Assembly (NCBI GenBank): GCA_034112105.1 | Contig: JAWUVZ010000084.1 | Coordinates: 1 to 36,157, forward strand | DNA length: 36,157 bases | Source of the DNA: Glaciecola sp034112105 | Lineage (GTDB): Bacteria; Pseudomonadota; Gammaproteobacteria; Enterobacterales; Alteromonadaceae | Direction of reading: 5' to 3' | Shown here: piece by piece, positions 6,678 through 16,412 of the stretch | How positions within the stretch are numbered: position 1 is the stretch's first letter | Layout: every line of letters begins with the position of its first letter | Made by a program: the position numbers and the translations under genes | Notes under the pieces: generated by a model | What the model was told of the DNA's origin: nothing | Database searches by the model: none | Seen by the model: only the letters and a program-made list of their open reading frames with translations

Positions 6678-9600
6678 ATGCCAAAACGTACCGACCTCAA
6701 GAGTATCTTAATTCTTGGTGCTGGACCTATCGTGATCGGTCAAGCTTGTGAGTTTGATTATTCTGGAGCGCAAGCTTGTAAAGCATTACGTGAAGAAGGT
6801 TACCGAGTTATTCTTGTAAACTCTAACCCAGCCACCATTATGACAGACCCTGACATGGCAGATGCGACTTACATCGAGCCTATTCACTGGGAAGTTGTGC
6901 GCAACATTATAGCAAAAGAACGACCTGACGCGGTATTGCCTACAATGGGTGGTCAAACTGCATTAAACTGTGCGCTCGACCTAAACAAATTTGGTGTCTT
7001 GGAAGAGTTTAATGTTGAGTTAATTGGTGCGTCTGCAGATGCTATCGACAAAGCAGAAGACCGCGAACGCTTCGATAAAGCAATGAAGTCTATTGGTTTG
7101 GAGTGCCCGAGAGCTGAAATAGCACATAGCTTAGAACAGGCTTACGACGTATCAACTCGCATCGGCTTTCCTTGTATTATTCGCCCATCATTTACCATGG
7201 GTGGAAGTGGTGGCGGTATTGCTTACAACAAAGATGAATTTACTGAAATTTGTACACGTGGCCTTGATTTATCACCTACGACAGAGCTACTTATTGATGA
7301 ATCATTAATTGGCTGGAAAGAATACGAGATGGAAGTGGTGCGTGATAAAGCAGATAACTGCATTATTGTTTGTACAATTGAAAATTTCGATCCGATGGGT
7401 GTGCATACAGGGGACTCAATTACGGTTGCGCCAGCACAAACGCTGACAGACAAAGAATTTCAAATTATGCGTAATGCATCCATGGCAATATTGCGTGAAA
7501 TAGGTGTTGAGACTGGTGGTTCAAATGTGCAGTTTGGTATTTGTCCAGATACGGGGCGCATGGTTGTTATTGAAATGAACCCGCGCGTATCTCGCTCATC
7601 CGCATTGGCATCTAAAGCGACAGGATTCCCGATTGCTAAAATTGCGGCAAAACTTGCCATTGGTTATACACTGGATGAGTTAGCAAACGATATTACAGGT
7701 GGTTTAACACCAGCATCGTTTGAGCCTGCAATTGATTATGTTGTAACTAAAATCCCACGTTTTAACTTTGAAAAATTCGCTGGGGCTAACGATCGTTTGA
7801 CAACTCAAATGAAGTCAGTCGGCGAAGTAATGGCAATTGGCCGAAATATGCAAGAATCACTTCAGAAAGCGTTACGCGGACTTGAAGTTGGTGTATCTGG
7901 CTTGAACCCAATTCTTGATTTGAAAGACCCAGAAGCTAAAAATAAGTTGATTTACGAGCTTCGTGAACCCGGTGCAGAACGCATTTGGTATATAGGTGAT
8001 GCATTCAGAATGGGCATGTCAGTAGATGAAGTTAATAAACTTACCAATATAGATCGTTGGTATTTGGTGCAAATTGAAGAAATTGTACAATTAGAGCAAT
8101 TAGTTGAACGCATCGGTTTATCTGAGATTGACAAAAACTTGATGCGAAACCTGAAGCGCAAAGGTTTCGCTGATGCAAGATTGGCTGAGCTAACCAATGT
8201 GGCTGAAGATGATGTGCGTGATACACGAAAGAAATTCAATATATTCCCTGTTTACAAACGCGTTGATACCTGTGCTGCTGAATTCAGCACATCGACCGCT
8301 TATATGTATAGTACGTATGATGAAGAGTGTGAGTCGAATCCCTCAGACAGAAAGAAAATTATGGTGCTTGGTGGCGGCCCAAATCGCATAGGCCAAGGCA
8401 TTGAATTTGATTACTGTTGTGTACATGCGGCACTTGCTCTGCGCGAAGATGGGTATGAAACGATTATGGTTAATTGTAACCCTGAGACAGTTTCAACCGA
8501 TTATGATACATCGGACCGTTTATATTTTGAGCCGGTAACGTTAGAAGACGTGCTAGAGATTGTGCGTATTGAAAAACCAGTAGGCGTGATTGTTCAATAT
8601 GGTGGTCAAACTCCACTTAAGTTAGCTAGAGCATTGAAAGATAATGGCGTGCCTATTATTGGTACATTACCTGACGCAATTGATCGCGCAGAGGACCGTG
8701 AGCGCTTTCAGCATATGGTTAACAAGTTAGGTTTAAAGCAACCAGCTAACTCGACAGTCAGTAATTTGGAAGAGGCGCTAACTCAGGCCGAGATCATTGG
8801 TTTCCCGTTGGTTGTGCGTCCTTCTTATGTGTTAGGTGGTCGTGCGATGGAAATCGTATATGACCTTCAGGATTTGCGTCGCTATCTAAACGAAGCGGTG
8901 AAAGTGTCCAATGACAGTCCTGTACTACTAGATCGTTTCTTGGACGATGCTATTGAAGTTGATGTAGACGCAATTTGCGATGGTGAACAAGTGGTTATTT
9001 GCGGGATCATGGAGCATATAGAGCAAGCAGGTGTGCATTCAGGTGATTCAGCATGCAGCTTACCTCCTTATACACTATCAAAAGAAATTCAGGATGTAAT
9101 GCGAAAACAAGTGACTCAAATGGCCTTAGAACTTGAAGTTGTTGGCTTAATGAACACCCAGTTTGCAATAAAAGATAATGAAGTTTATTTGATTGAAGTT
9201 AACCCAAGAGCGGCTAGAACAGTACCTTTTGTGTCAAAAGCAACGGGTGCTCCTATCGCGAAAATTGCAGCCAGAGTAATGGCTGGTAAGAGCCTAGCGG
9301 AGCAAAACTTTACTAAAGAAATTATTCCGCCTTACTTTTCTGTAAAAGAGGTGGTTCTGCCTTTCGCGAAGTTCCAAGGGGTTGACCCACTGTTAGGCCC
9401 TGAAATGCGATCGACGGGTGAAGTAATGGGCGTTGGTGACGGATTTGAAGAAGCTTACGCAAAAGCTAATTTAGGAGCATCGGCGCCGCTACCTGTTGAA
9501 GGGAAAGTTTTGTTATCGGTTCGTAATAATGATAAGCAACGCTTAATTGGATTGGCAAAAGAAATGCTAGAGCAGGGGTTTACCGTTGAAGCAACCAAAG

Positions 9601-9899
9601 GAACAGCCCAGTTCTTAGGTGAGCATGGTGTTGTATGCGGTACCGTGAACAAACTATCTGAAGGCCGTCCGAATATTGTTGATGCTATTAAAAATGGGGA
9701 ATACTGCTACGTTGTAAACACGACAGAGGGTAGACAAGCGATAACCGATTCTGTTTATATTCGTCGCGAAGCTTTGCTTAGCAAGACCAGTTACACTACA
9801 ACTATTAATGCTGCTTTTGCAACGATTAGAGCTAGGACTGCTGATGCAAAAACGAATGTGACCTCAGTTCAAGAACTGCACAAGAGATTGAAGGCCTAA
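6678..9899 (+). CDS. carB: Carbamoyl-phosphate synthase large chain
   Basis: CarB phosphorylates bicarbonate, condenses it with ammonia from CarA and phosphorylates the carbamate. The 1073 residues show the internal duplication of the family. The first ATP-grasp half (about 1-400) begins MPKRTDLKSILILGAGPIVI. An oligomerisation segment follows. The second half restarts at DRKKIMVLGGGPNRIGQGIE. Both halves carry an NPRxxR signature (EMNPRVSRSSALASKATG and EVNPRAARTVPFVSKATG). The C-terminal MGS-like allosteric domain (from about 935, LLSVRNNDKQR) is where ornithine and UMP act in the E. coli enzyme. Length is normal and all motifs look intact. AGGA precedes the ATG, and a terminator lies 90 bases after the stop. 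Confidence 0.98.
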   Translation: MPKRTDLKSILILGAGPIVIGQACEFDYSGAQACKALREEGYRVILVNSNPATIMTDPDMADATYIEPIHWEVVRNIIAKERPDAVLPTMGGQTALNCALDLNKFGVLEEFNVELIGASADAIDKAEDRERFDKAMKSIGLECPRAEIAHSLEQAYDVSTRIGFPCIIRPSFTMGGSGGGIAYNKDEFTEICTRGLDLSPTTELLIDESLIGWKEYEMEVVRDKADNCIIVCTIENFDPMGVHTGDSITVAPAQTLTDKEFQIMRNASMAILREIGVETGGSNVQFGICPDTGRMVVIEMNPRVSRSSALASKATGFPIAKIAAKLAIGYTLDELANDITGGLTPASFEPAIDYVVTKIPRFNFEKFAGANDRLTTQMKSVGEVMAIGRNMQESLQKALRGLEVGVSGLNPILDLKDPEAKNKLIYELREPGAERIWYIGDAFRMGMSVDEVNKLTNIDRWYLVQIEEIVQLEQLVERIGLSEIDKNLMRNLKRKGFADARLAELTNVAEDDVRDTRKKFNIFPVYKRVDTCAAEFSTSTAYMYSTYDEECESNPSDRKKIMVLGGGPNRIGQGIEFDYCCVHAALALREDGYETIMVNCNPETVSTDYDTSDRLYFEPVTLEDVLEIVRIEKPVGVIVQYGGQTPLKLARALKDNGVPIIGTLPDAIDRAEDRERFQHMVNKLGLKQPANSTVSNLEEALTQAEIIGFPLVVRPSYVLGGRAMEIVYDLQDLRRYLNEAVKVSNDSPVLLDRFLDDAIEVDVDAICDGEQVVICGIMEHIEQAGVHSGDSACSLPPYTLSKEIQDVMRKQVTQMALELEVVGLMNTQFAIKDNEVYLIEVNPRAARTVPFVSKATGAPIAKIAARVMAGKSLAEQNFTKEIIPPYFSVKEVVLPFAKFQGVDPLLGPEMRSTGEVMGVGDGFEEAYAKANLGASAPLPVEGKVLLSVRNNDKQRLIGLAKEMLEQGFTVEATKGTAQFLGEHGVVCGTVNKLSEGRPNIVDAIKNGEYCYVVNTTEGRQAITDSVYIRREALLSKTSYTTTINAAFATIRARTADAKTNVTSVQELHKRLKA

Positions 9900-9987
9900 A
9901 AGAACTTGATTAAAATTGTGTTGAAGTCAATTATCGAGCTTTAGTCAATTCGAAAATAGTATATAATCAATTGAATGATTGAAAATT

Positions 9988-10013
9988 AAATGCGCCTTAG
10001 ATGGCGCATTTTT
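9988..10013 (+). terminator. Intrinsic terminator after carB
   Basis: AAATGCGCC (9988-9996) pairs with GGCGCATTT (10003-10011) around a TTAGAT loop, with a five-T run (10009-10013). It separates carAB from greA. Confidence 0.85.
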
Positions 10014-10129
10014 GTCAAGTATGGATGTTGAACGACGTTTTAGGGCAAGCTGTTATAAAGAAGCTATTATAAAAAATATTAGCGTCACTCTTCCGTCTCA
10101 GATAATACAAATAAATAAAGAGTAGATAC

Positions 10130-10606
10130 ATGACTACATACCCCATGACTGCCCATGGCGCTCAAATGCTACAAAAAGAATTGCTTGAGTTAAAAACTGT
10201 AAAGCGTCCTGAAATTATTAAATCGATTGCTACGGCTCGCGAGCACGGCGATTTGAAGGAAAACGCGGAGTATCATGCTGCGCGTGATCAGCAAAGTTTT
10301 TGTGAAGGGCGTATTCAAGATATAGAAGGTAAATTATCGAACGCACAAATTATCGATGTTACTAAAATGACTAATAACGGCAAGGTTATATTTGGCACGA
10401 CTGTGACGGTAATGAATTGCAAAACACAAGAAGAGATCACCTATAAAATTGTCGGTGACGATGAGTCAGATATCAAGAAACTACTTATTTCAGTTAATTC
10501 ACCGATTGCGAGGGGTTTTATCGGAAAGGTGGCTGATGATGTCGTTAATATTCAAACTCCAGCAGGCAAAGTTGAGTTTGAGATTATTGAAGTGAAATAC
10601 ATATGA
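10130..10606 (+). CDS. greA: Transcription elongation factor GreA
   Basis: GreA enters the secondary channel of backtracked RNA polymerase and promotes cleavage of the extruded RNA 3' end. The 158-residue length is standard. The N-terminal coiled coil (about 1-75) carries the tip motif EHGDLKENAEYHAARDQQ, with Asp41 and Glu44 that coordinate the catalytic Mg2+. The C-terminal FKBP-like domain shows GKVIFGTTVTV, IVGDDESDIKK and ISVNSPIARGFIGK, and ends EVKYI as in relatives. It is placed after carB, as in several gammaproteobacteria, but a terminator lies between, so it likely has its own promoter. The following gene converges on it; GTGAGTTGG/CCAGCTCAC (10649-10673) is an imperfect hairpin between them. 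Confidence 0.98.
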   Translation: MTTYPMTAHGAQMLQKELLELKTVKRPEIIKSIATAREHGDLKENAEYHAARDQQSFCEGRIQDIEGKLSNAQIIDVTKMTNNGKVIFGTTVTVMNCKTQEEITYKIVGDDESDIKKLLISVNSPIARGFIGKVADDVVNIQTPAGKVEFEIIEVKYI

Positions 10607-10715
10607 TTCTGAACGCATTACCACGTTAATAGCTTTTACTAAAGACAAGTGAGTTGGCATTAAACCAGCTCACCCTCCAAGCATTGTCGCGCCGAACCAT
10701 TTGTCAGTAGCGTAA

Positions 10716-12422
10716 TTACTCAATCACTAGTATTGATGCAGTTACGTTATCGGCCTCTAATTTTTTTGCTAATTCCTGCGAATGTAACCAATCGGTAGCT
10801 TTAGTCAGCGCCTCTGTGCGATTATTCACAAATGAATCAGGGGGCAATATTTCTGCAAAACCCATCTTTTGAAGCTTTGTTTTTGAACTGCCTTGTTTTA
10901 CTAGCATGAGGATATGTTTCTCTAACTGGTTTGCATCCTTAATTAAGTTTTCAATAGCCAGAGCAATCGTATCGTCTAAAAATGAGACATCGCTTAAGTC
11001 TATAATAATCACTTTATGCTCCGTCATGCTGCTTAATTCCCGCGACAATGCTTTTGATACGCCAAATATCATAGTGCCACTCAAATAGAAGAATAAAATC
11101 TGACCATTTGCTTTATTAAGTAATTGTCGTTGTTCAATCGTGAGCGGCAAGCTTCCATCTACATCACTAATCGCTTTAATATTTTTAGCTTGAGAGGCAC
11201 TGAGCTTTTCAATGGTTATTATATTGGCAATAAAAACACCAATACCCACTGCAACAACAAGATCGACAAACACCGTCAGTAGTAAAACAGCATACATTAT
11301 TAATGAAGATTGTTTAGATACCTTGTGAGCGCGTTTAATAAAGCTCCAATCGAGTATATCGATACCGACTTTGACCGCGATGCCAGCGAGTACTGCAATG
11401 GGGATAACAGAAATTAATCCAGAAGCACCAAACACTGCCACAACTAATACTAGGACTCGGATCAATCCGGAGAGCGCGGTTTTGGCTCCAGCTTGGATAT
11501 TAACTACGGTTCCCATAGTGGCGCCTGCCCCTGGTAAACCGCCAAATAAACCAGACATTATATTACCGATGCCTTGACCTATTAATTCTTTGTCTGACTT
11601 GTGCTCGCTTCTGGTTAGATTATCTGCGATGACAGAAGTCAGCATTGAATCGATACAGCCAAGTATGCCAAGCACAATACCATCCAGGACCATTGTTTTT
11701 ATTTGATCTGGAGTAAACTCAGGAAAAATAATGGAAGGTAAACTGACGTTGATTTCACCGATCCTTCGAATATCCACAGTTTGAAAGAGCAATACCGAAA
11801 CAAGCGATATCATGACAAGTGCGATGAGTTGCGGAGGTATAATATTCTTCAGTTTCTTAGGCGTTAAAAATAAGATCGCAATGGTGGCAATTGCCATACC
11901 AAATTCGGTGAAACTGATATTTCTAATGATCTCAGGTAATGACGTAAGTGTGCCCATTACACCCCCACTAGGTGAAGGGGCCCCTAAAGCCGGAGCAATT
12001 TGCATTACAATTAGAATACAGCCAATGCCAGACATAAATCCGCTTATCACACTGTATGGCATCATGGTGATATATTTGCCCAGTTTCATCACACCAAAAA
12101 GAATTTGAGTGAAACCGGCAATCATGACTACAGTGAATGCCATCGCTAATCCGTTATCAGGATTATCGGCAACCAGAGTGGTTACGACCGCGGCCATAAT
12201 AACTGTCATAGGCCCAGTTGGTTCAGATATTAAGGTAGGAGTGCCACCGAACAGTGCAGCGAATAATCCGATAATTATTGCGCCATACAAACCAGCTTCA
12301 GGTCCAACGCCGGACGCAACACCAAAAGTCAACGCTAAAGGCAGCGATACGATAGCGGCTGTAACACCACCCAGGATATCGCCACGCAGATTGCTCCTAT
12401 TTATAGTATTGAAAATTTGCAA
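10716..12422 (-). CDS. BicA-type SulP family bicarbonate (anion) transporter with STAS domain
   Basis: The 568-residue inner-membrane protein is a SulP/SLC26 transporter with about 12-14 hydrophobic segments and a cytoplasmic STAS domain (from about residue 430; IIIDLSDVSFLDDTIALAIE). From memory it resembles cyanobacterial BicA closely: GDILGGVTAAIVSLPLAL, then GGTPTLISEPTGPMTV. The residues forming the BicA Na+ site fall at the same numbers (Thr69; Asp258 and Thr262 in GCIDSMLTSVIAD). It is therefore predicted to import bicarbonate with Na+, although sulfate or another anion cannot be excluded. The start is TTG at 12422, supported by AAAGGTGG six bases upstream. It lies downstream of nhaA on the same strand, with a terminator between them. 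Confidence 0.92.
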   Translation of the reverse strand: MQIFNTINRSNLRGDILGGVTAAIVSLPLALTFGVASGVGPEAGLYGAIIIGLFAALFGGTPTLISEPTGPMTVIMAAVVTTLVADNPDNGLAMAFTVVMIAGFTQILFGVMKLGKYITMMPYSVISGFMSGIGCILIVMQIAPALGAPSPSGGVMGTLTSLPEIIRNISFTEFGMAIATIAILFLTPKKLKNIIPPQLIALVMISLVSVLLFQTVDIRRIGEINVSLPSIIFPEFTPDQIKTMVLDGIVLGILGCIDSMLTSVIADNLTRSEHKSDKELIGQGIGNIMSGLFGGLPGAGATMGTVVNIQAGAKTALSGLIRVLVLVVAVFGASGLISVIPIAVLAGIAVKVGIDILDWSFIKRAHKVSKQSSLIMYAVLLLTVFVDLVVAVGIGVFIANIITIEKLSASQAKNIKAISDVDGSLPLTIEQRQLLNKANGQILFFYLSGTMIFGVSKALSRELSSMTEHKVIIIDLSDVSFLDDTIALAIENLIKDANQLEKHILMLVKQGSSKTKLQKMGFAEILPPDSFVNNRTEALTKATDWLHSQELAKKLEADNVTASILVIE

Positions 12423-12556
12423 AACTGACCACCTTTATCAACGCATTGCCCAATTGTGGGTAAAGCGTGTTCCTTATTATTTTGTGTTAAATAACATTAT
12501 ATTATTGCTTGAAACTCAAGAAACTTTCTGTGAGTAACTATTTCAAAGTTTAAAGC

Positions 12557-12593
12557 CAAAAGTAAGGCGCTCAAAGAGCGCCCTACTTTTTTT
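12557..12593 (-). terminator. Hairpin terminator between nhaA and the SulP gene
   Basis: GGCGCTC (12566-12572) pairs with GAGCGCC (12576-12582) around an AAA loop, extended by AAAAGTA with TACTTTT on the outside. For nhaA transcripts (minus strand) the hairpin is followed by CTTTTGGCTTT; on the plus strand it is followed by a seven-T run. It lies about 20 bases after the nhaA stop. Confidence 0.75.
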
Positions 12594-12613
12594 CGTAGTA
12601 TACCTGCTATCGT

Positions 12614-13816
12614 CTAAGCAGTGGTTTGATCTGCTGCTTGTCTTCTATTAAAGCTCTTTGACGAGCGCGATATGACAATACCACCCAGTATTGCAGACAG
12701 AATTGAACCTGCCAACACACCAACTTTTACGCTGTTGAGATAATCGGCACTCATATTTTCAAATGCGAGAGTACCGATAAATAGACTCATCGTAAATCCG
12801 ATGCCGCATAGTATCGATGCGCCATATAACTGACCCATACTTACACCATCCGGAAGTTTTGCAAAGCCAACTTTCACAGCCAACCAACACGCACCAAATA
12901 TACCGACCTGTTTACCAACAAATAGACCAGCCATAACACCAATAACAATCGGGTTGAATATTTGTTCGCTGGTTGTTCCAATTAGTTGCACTCCTGCATT
13001 AGCGAAGGCAAAAATAGGTAATATTGCAAACGCTACCCAAGGATGTAATTTATGTTCTAAATGTGGCAGCATTGCTTGCCCATTGCGGTTGTGCCCTTTA
13101 AGCGGAATAAACCAAGCCATCGCGAAACCAGCCAATGTCGCGTGTACGCCGGACTTTAAAACCGCTGCCCAAATGACCACACCCACAAGTATGTACATGG
13201 CTTCAGAGCGCACTTTGAGACGATTAAAGACGAACATAATGGACATGCCTACAGCGGCAATAATCAATGATGTTGTGGACAACTCCGCAGAATAAAACAG
13301 TGCGATTATAATAATTGCACCAATATCATCAAAAATAGCGACCGAAAGAAGAAACAGTTTTAAGGTAACGGGAAGTGATTTTCCGAATAAACTATAAACG
13401 CCTAAAGCAAATGCGATGTCGGTTGCCGCAGGAATTGCCCAACCGTTAATACCAACAGGATCATCATAGTTAAAAAAAACATAAACTAGCGCTGGGACGG
13501 TGATACCCGCGATAGCGCCTATGGCGGGTAACATTACTTGGTCTCTTGACTTTAGATGGCCGTCAAGCACTTCTCGCTTAACTTCTAGGCCAACAAGAAA
13601 AAAGAATATCGCCATTAAGCCATCGTTAACCCAAAGAATGAGAGGTTTGTTTACTTCAAACGCTCCAAACTTGACGGCAACGGGGGTACTGAATAAGTCG
13701 TTGTAGAAACCGTTTAAAGGAGTATTCGCCATGACCATGGCGAGTAAAGCGGCAAATACTAATAACACACCGCCAGCGGCATCGTGATTAAATACCTGTT
13801 TTAATTTTTCTAGCAT
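12614..13816 (-). CDS. nhaA: Na+/H+ antiporter NhaA
   Basis: NhaA exports Na+ (or Li+) in exchange for H+ across the inner membrane, for pH and salt homeostasis. The 400-residue product has the family's many membrane helices. The key residues fall at the E. coli positions: Asp133 in PAATDIAFALGV and the Asp163-Asp164 pair in AIFDDIGAI, which bind the ion. The N-terminus FNHDAAGGVLLVFAALLAMVMANTPL is typical. ATG 13816 has TTAGGAG at a good distance. The C-terminal end SSKSFNRRQAADQTTA is short and polar. Its partner on the same strand, a predicted Na+-driven bicarbonate transporter, would benefit from the Na+ gradient (inference). Confidence 0.97.
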   Translation of the reverse strand: MLEKLKQVFNHDAAGGVLLVFAALLAMVMANTPLNGFYNDLFSTPVAVKFGAFEVNKPLILWVNDGLMAIFFFLVGLEVKREVLDGHLKSRDQVMLPAIGAIAGITVPALVYVFFNYDDPVGINGWAIPAATDIAFALGVYSLFGKSLPVTLKLFLLSVAIFDDIGAIIIIALFYSAELSTTSLIIAAVGMSIMFVFNRLKVRSEAMYILVGVVIWAAVLKSGVHATLAGFAMAWFIPLKGHNRNGQAMLPHLEHKLHPWVAFAILPIFAFANAGVQLIGTTSEQIFNPIVIGVMAGLFVGKQVGIFGACWLAVKVGFAKLPDGVSMGQLYGASILCGIGFTMSLFIGTLAFENMSADYLNSVKVGVLAGSILSAILGGIVISRSSKSFNRRQAADQTTA

Positions 13817-13989
13817 ATTAACTCCTAATAAATCTCGCCGCAGTGTACGTAATATTTATATGCAAGAAAAGTCGATTAATTATTAGTTATAGTTCGAATT
13901 TTCCGAGTGATTAGCTTCACATTTGTATTTACACTTTTTATCGAGTTAAATCCTAAAAAACGACCTGATATTTGCTGAAGATTGATATA

Positions 13990-15522
13990 TCAAATCTTTA
14001 TTTTATGCTGAAGAAGAGTACCAATAATAAATAGAATAAGAAAAAACACATAAGCGGGCAAGTTGCCAAGCTCTCTATAAGGGGTTGTTCCAGTAACTAG
14101 CAAGATATCGTGAGTTAATACGGTATCTTCAAATTGTGGGGCTATAGCGCTAATCATACCTTTATGGTCTACAAACGCTGTAACACCTGTGTTGGTTGAA
14201 CGCAGTAAAGGTAACCCAAATTCTTTGGCTCGCATTTGTGCTATTTCTAAATGTTGATGTGGACCATGGGAATTGCCAAACCAAGCATCATTACTGACTG
14301 TAATAATAGCATCTGTATCATTATTTAAGTTGGCTCTGATTTGGTTTGGAAAAGCAATTTCAAAACAAATGGCTGGTGCGAGTTTGATTCCGTTTGCCAA
14401 TAAGTTTGCTTGCACATAACTACCCCTTGTAAAAGAGGACATTGGTAAATCAAATATTGGGGCGAGTGTTCTTAAAATAGATTCAAAGGGTACGAACTCC
14501 CCAATCGGTAATAGATGATGCTTTGCAAAACGATTCTTGTGGCCGTATGCATAAGGAATAGTATTTTGACTTAATTCATCATTGCCCAAGCTGATTAAAT
14601 TATTATAGATTTTTTCTGTATTGTAATTAACGTCAACGATACCGGTAATGAGCGCGGTGTTTGTTTCTGCTGCTTTCTCATCGACTAACTCAAGGAAAGC
14701 TGTGGCAGCAATTTCAAGCTTAGGAATAGCCGCTTCTGGCCATATAATTAAATCAGCGTTCCAGTGCTCACTGCTTAAATCCAAATACTTCTGCATGGTA
14801 GGTTTATCTTGCTCCGGTACCCATCGAATAGTTTGCTCAATGTTACCTTGAACCATACTAACGCGCTTCATTTCACCACTAGGCTCTGTCCAATTAATTG
14901 AATTTAATACCAATCCGGAGACACAAAAGATGGAACCCACAATAATACTCTGAAGTCCTTTAATACGCCAAGATTTGTCAACTTTTACTAGCCTGAGCGT
15001 TACCCCGAGATTAACTGTAATGAGTATTAATATCGCACTAACACCAATTTCACCAATAATGGGGATCCAGCCACTGAGCGGCCCTTCGAGCTGACTATAC
15101 CCAATCGATAACCAGGGGAATCCAGTCATGAAATGCGCGCGAGAAAATTCTAAGGCTAACCAAAGAAGAGGAATCTTGAAAGGCCAAAACTGTTTAGAAA
15201 CGAAGCGGTTTGTTAACCAAATTGCCATAGCAGGAAAAACAGCGAGGTAGGCACAAAGCACTGCCATCATGCCAATGGAAACAATTAAAGGAAGACCCCC
15301 ATGTTCTGCAATACTGACATGGATCCAACTGATACCAGCTGCAAAGTACCCAAAACTAAAAAACCAGGCGGTTTTAAAACTGTGTTTAGTTAAATTTGCT
15401 TGAACGGCAAACCATATGGGAAATACAATAAAGGGGATCCACCAGGCATTAAATGGGGCAAAAGCAAACGTTAAGCAGGCCCCCAAAATAAAAAGTAAAA
15501 TTCCTTTTGACCAAATATTCAG
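13990..15522 (-). CDS. lnt: Apolipoprotein N-acyltransferase, probable CUG start
   Basis: Lnt adds the third acyl chain to the N-terminal Cys of lipoproteins, using phospholipid in the inner membrane. The protein has an N-terminal block of membrane helices and a C-terminal nitrilase domain. The catalytic triad appears in order: Glu in LIIWPEAAIP, Lys in AKHHLLPIGEFVP, Cys in APAICFEIAFP. There is no ATG. The longest conventional start is TTG at 15486 (498 residues), but it lacks a Shine-Dalgarno and cuts into the first helix. The frame stays open back to the corC stop. A CTG at 15522-15520 has AGAGGA seven bases upstream and adds the family-like sequence NIWSKGILLFIL, giving 510 residues. I prefer the CTG start. 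It is last in the miaB-ybeZ-ybeY-corC-lnt cluster and is probably coupled to corC translation. Confidence 0.93.
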   Translation of the reverse strand: MNIWSKGILLFILGACLTFAFAPFNAWWIPFIVFPIWFAVQANLTKHSFKTAWFFSFGYFAAGISWIHVSIAEHGGLPLIVSIGMMAVLCAYLAVFPAMAIWLTNRFVSKQFWPFKIPLLWLALEFSRAHFMTGFPWLSIGYSQLEGPLSGWIPIIGEIGVSAILILITVNLGVTLRLVKVDKSWRIKGLQSIIVGSIFCVSGLVLNSINWTEPSGEMKRVSMVQGNIEQTIRWVPEQDKPTMQKYLDLSSEHWNADLIIWPEAAIPKLEIAATAFLELVDEKAAETNTALITGIVDVNYNTEKIYNNLISLGNDELSQNTIPYAYGHKNRFAKHHLLPIGEFVPFESILRTLAPIFDLPMSSFTRGSYVQANLLANGIKLAPAICFEIAFPNQIRANLNNDTDAIITVSNDAWFGNSHGPHQHLEIAQMRAKEFGLPLLRSTNTGVTAFVDHKGMISAIAPQFEDTVLTHDILLVTGTTPYRELGNLPAYVFFLILFIIGTLLQHKIKI

Positions 15523-15525
15523 AAG

Positions 15526-16386
15526 TTAGTCCTCTGAATCTGGCAGTGTGATCTTTAATTGCAGGATGCGTCTTTTATCAGAGTTGGTGACCTTAAATCC
15601 TATATTTTCTATAATAACTTTATCATCGGTATCTGGCATATGACCAAAAGCACGCAATACCACGCCACCAACGGTATCGGATTCATCTTCATTTAAGTTG
15701 GTTTCAAAGAAACGATTAAAATCTTCGACAGATGTTAATGCCTTGACTGAATAAGTATGTTTATTTAGCGGTCGAATCTCGTCTGTTTCCTTTATATCAT
15801 CATCATATTCATCTTCGATTTCTCCAACAATCAATTCCAGAATATCTTCAATAGTCACTAAACCAGATACACCGCCATATTCATCGACCACAATAGCCAT
15901 GTGATAACGTTGTTGACGAAATTCTTTAAGTAAAACGTCTACGCGCTTACTTTCAGGTACGATAATAGCTTCGCGCACCACTTCTTTGAGTTTAAACGCT
16001 CTGTCAGGTAAAAATGCATAAGGTAGCAAATCTTTAGCAAGCAGAATACCTTCAATATGGTCTTTGTCTTCGGAAATAACTGGATATCGGGAGTGAGCAT
16101 GATCGAGCATAATAGGCAGGAACTGCTCAACATTTTGTTCAATATCGATAGTGACCATTTGTGCTCTAGGGATCATGATTTCTCTGACCCGAATTTGACT
16201 AACCGTCATCACACCTTCAATCATCTCTTTGGTTTGCGGATCAATTAGTTCACGCTGCTCAGCGTCTGAAATAACTTCAGAGAGCTCTTCTCTGCTTCTC
16301 GGTTCCCCTTTAAAAGAATAGGCTAAGCGCTTTAGCCAGCTTCTATTTGAAGAACCGCTGGTAGAGTGGGGGTTGTCGTCGCTCAT
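15526..16386 (-). CDS. corC: CorC/YbeX family protein with CBS domain pair and transporter-associated domain
   Basis: This 286-residue cytosolic protein has a tandem CBS pair (about residues 65-190; MIPRAQMVTIDIEQNVEQFL and IVVDEYGGVSGLVTIEDILEL) that binds adenosine nucleotides. A C-terminal CorC/HlyC domain follows (about 205-286; VGGVVLRAFGHMPDTDDKV). The family is linked to Mg2+/Co2+ efflux, and YbeX in E. coli also to ribosome and RNA quality; its exact role is unsettled. The start is ATG 16386. It lies 26 bases after ybeY and its stop is three bases before the proposed lnt start, with the lnt ribosome-binding site AGAGGA inside the corC coding end. Conserved neighbours make the identification firm. 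Confidence 0.95.
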   Translation of the reverse strand: MSDDNPHSTSGSSNRSWLKRLAYSFKGEPRSREELSEVISDAEQRELIDPQTKEMIEGVMTVSQIRVREIMIPRAQMVTIDIEQNVEQFLPIMLDHAHSRYPVISEDKDHIEGILLAKDLLPYAFLPDRAFKLKEVVREAIIVPESKRVDVLLKEFRQQRYHMAIVVDEYGGVSGLVTIEDILELIVGEIEDEYDDDIKETDEIRPLNKHTYSVKALTSVEDFNRFFETNLNEDESDTVGGVVLRAFGHMPDTDDKVIIENIGFKVTNSDKRRILQLKITLPDSED

Positions 16387-16412
16387 GATATTTTTGTTTA
16401 TATCCTAGTTCT

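Noticed and set aside
10649..10673. Hairpin between greA and the SulP gene as a terminator
   Set aside because: The stem has a wobble and no T-run on either strand, so I mention it only as a possible convergent structure.
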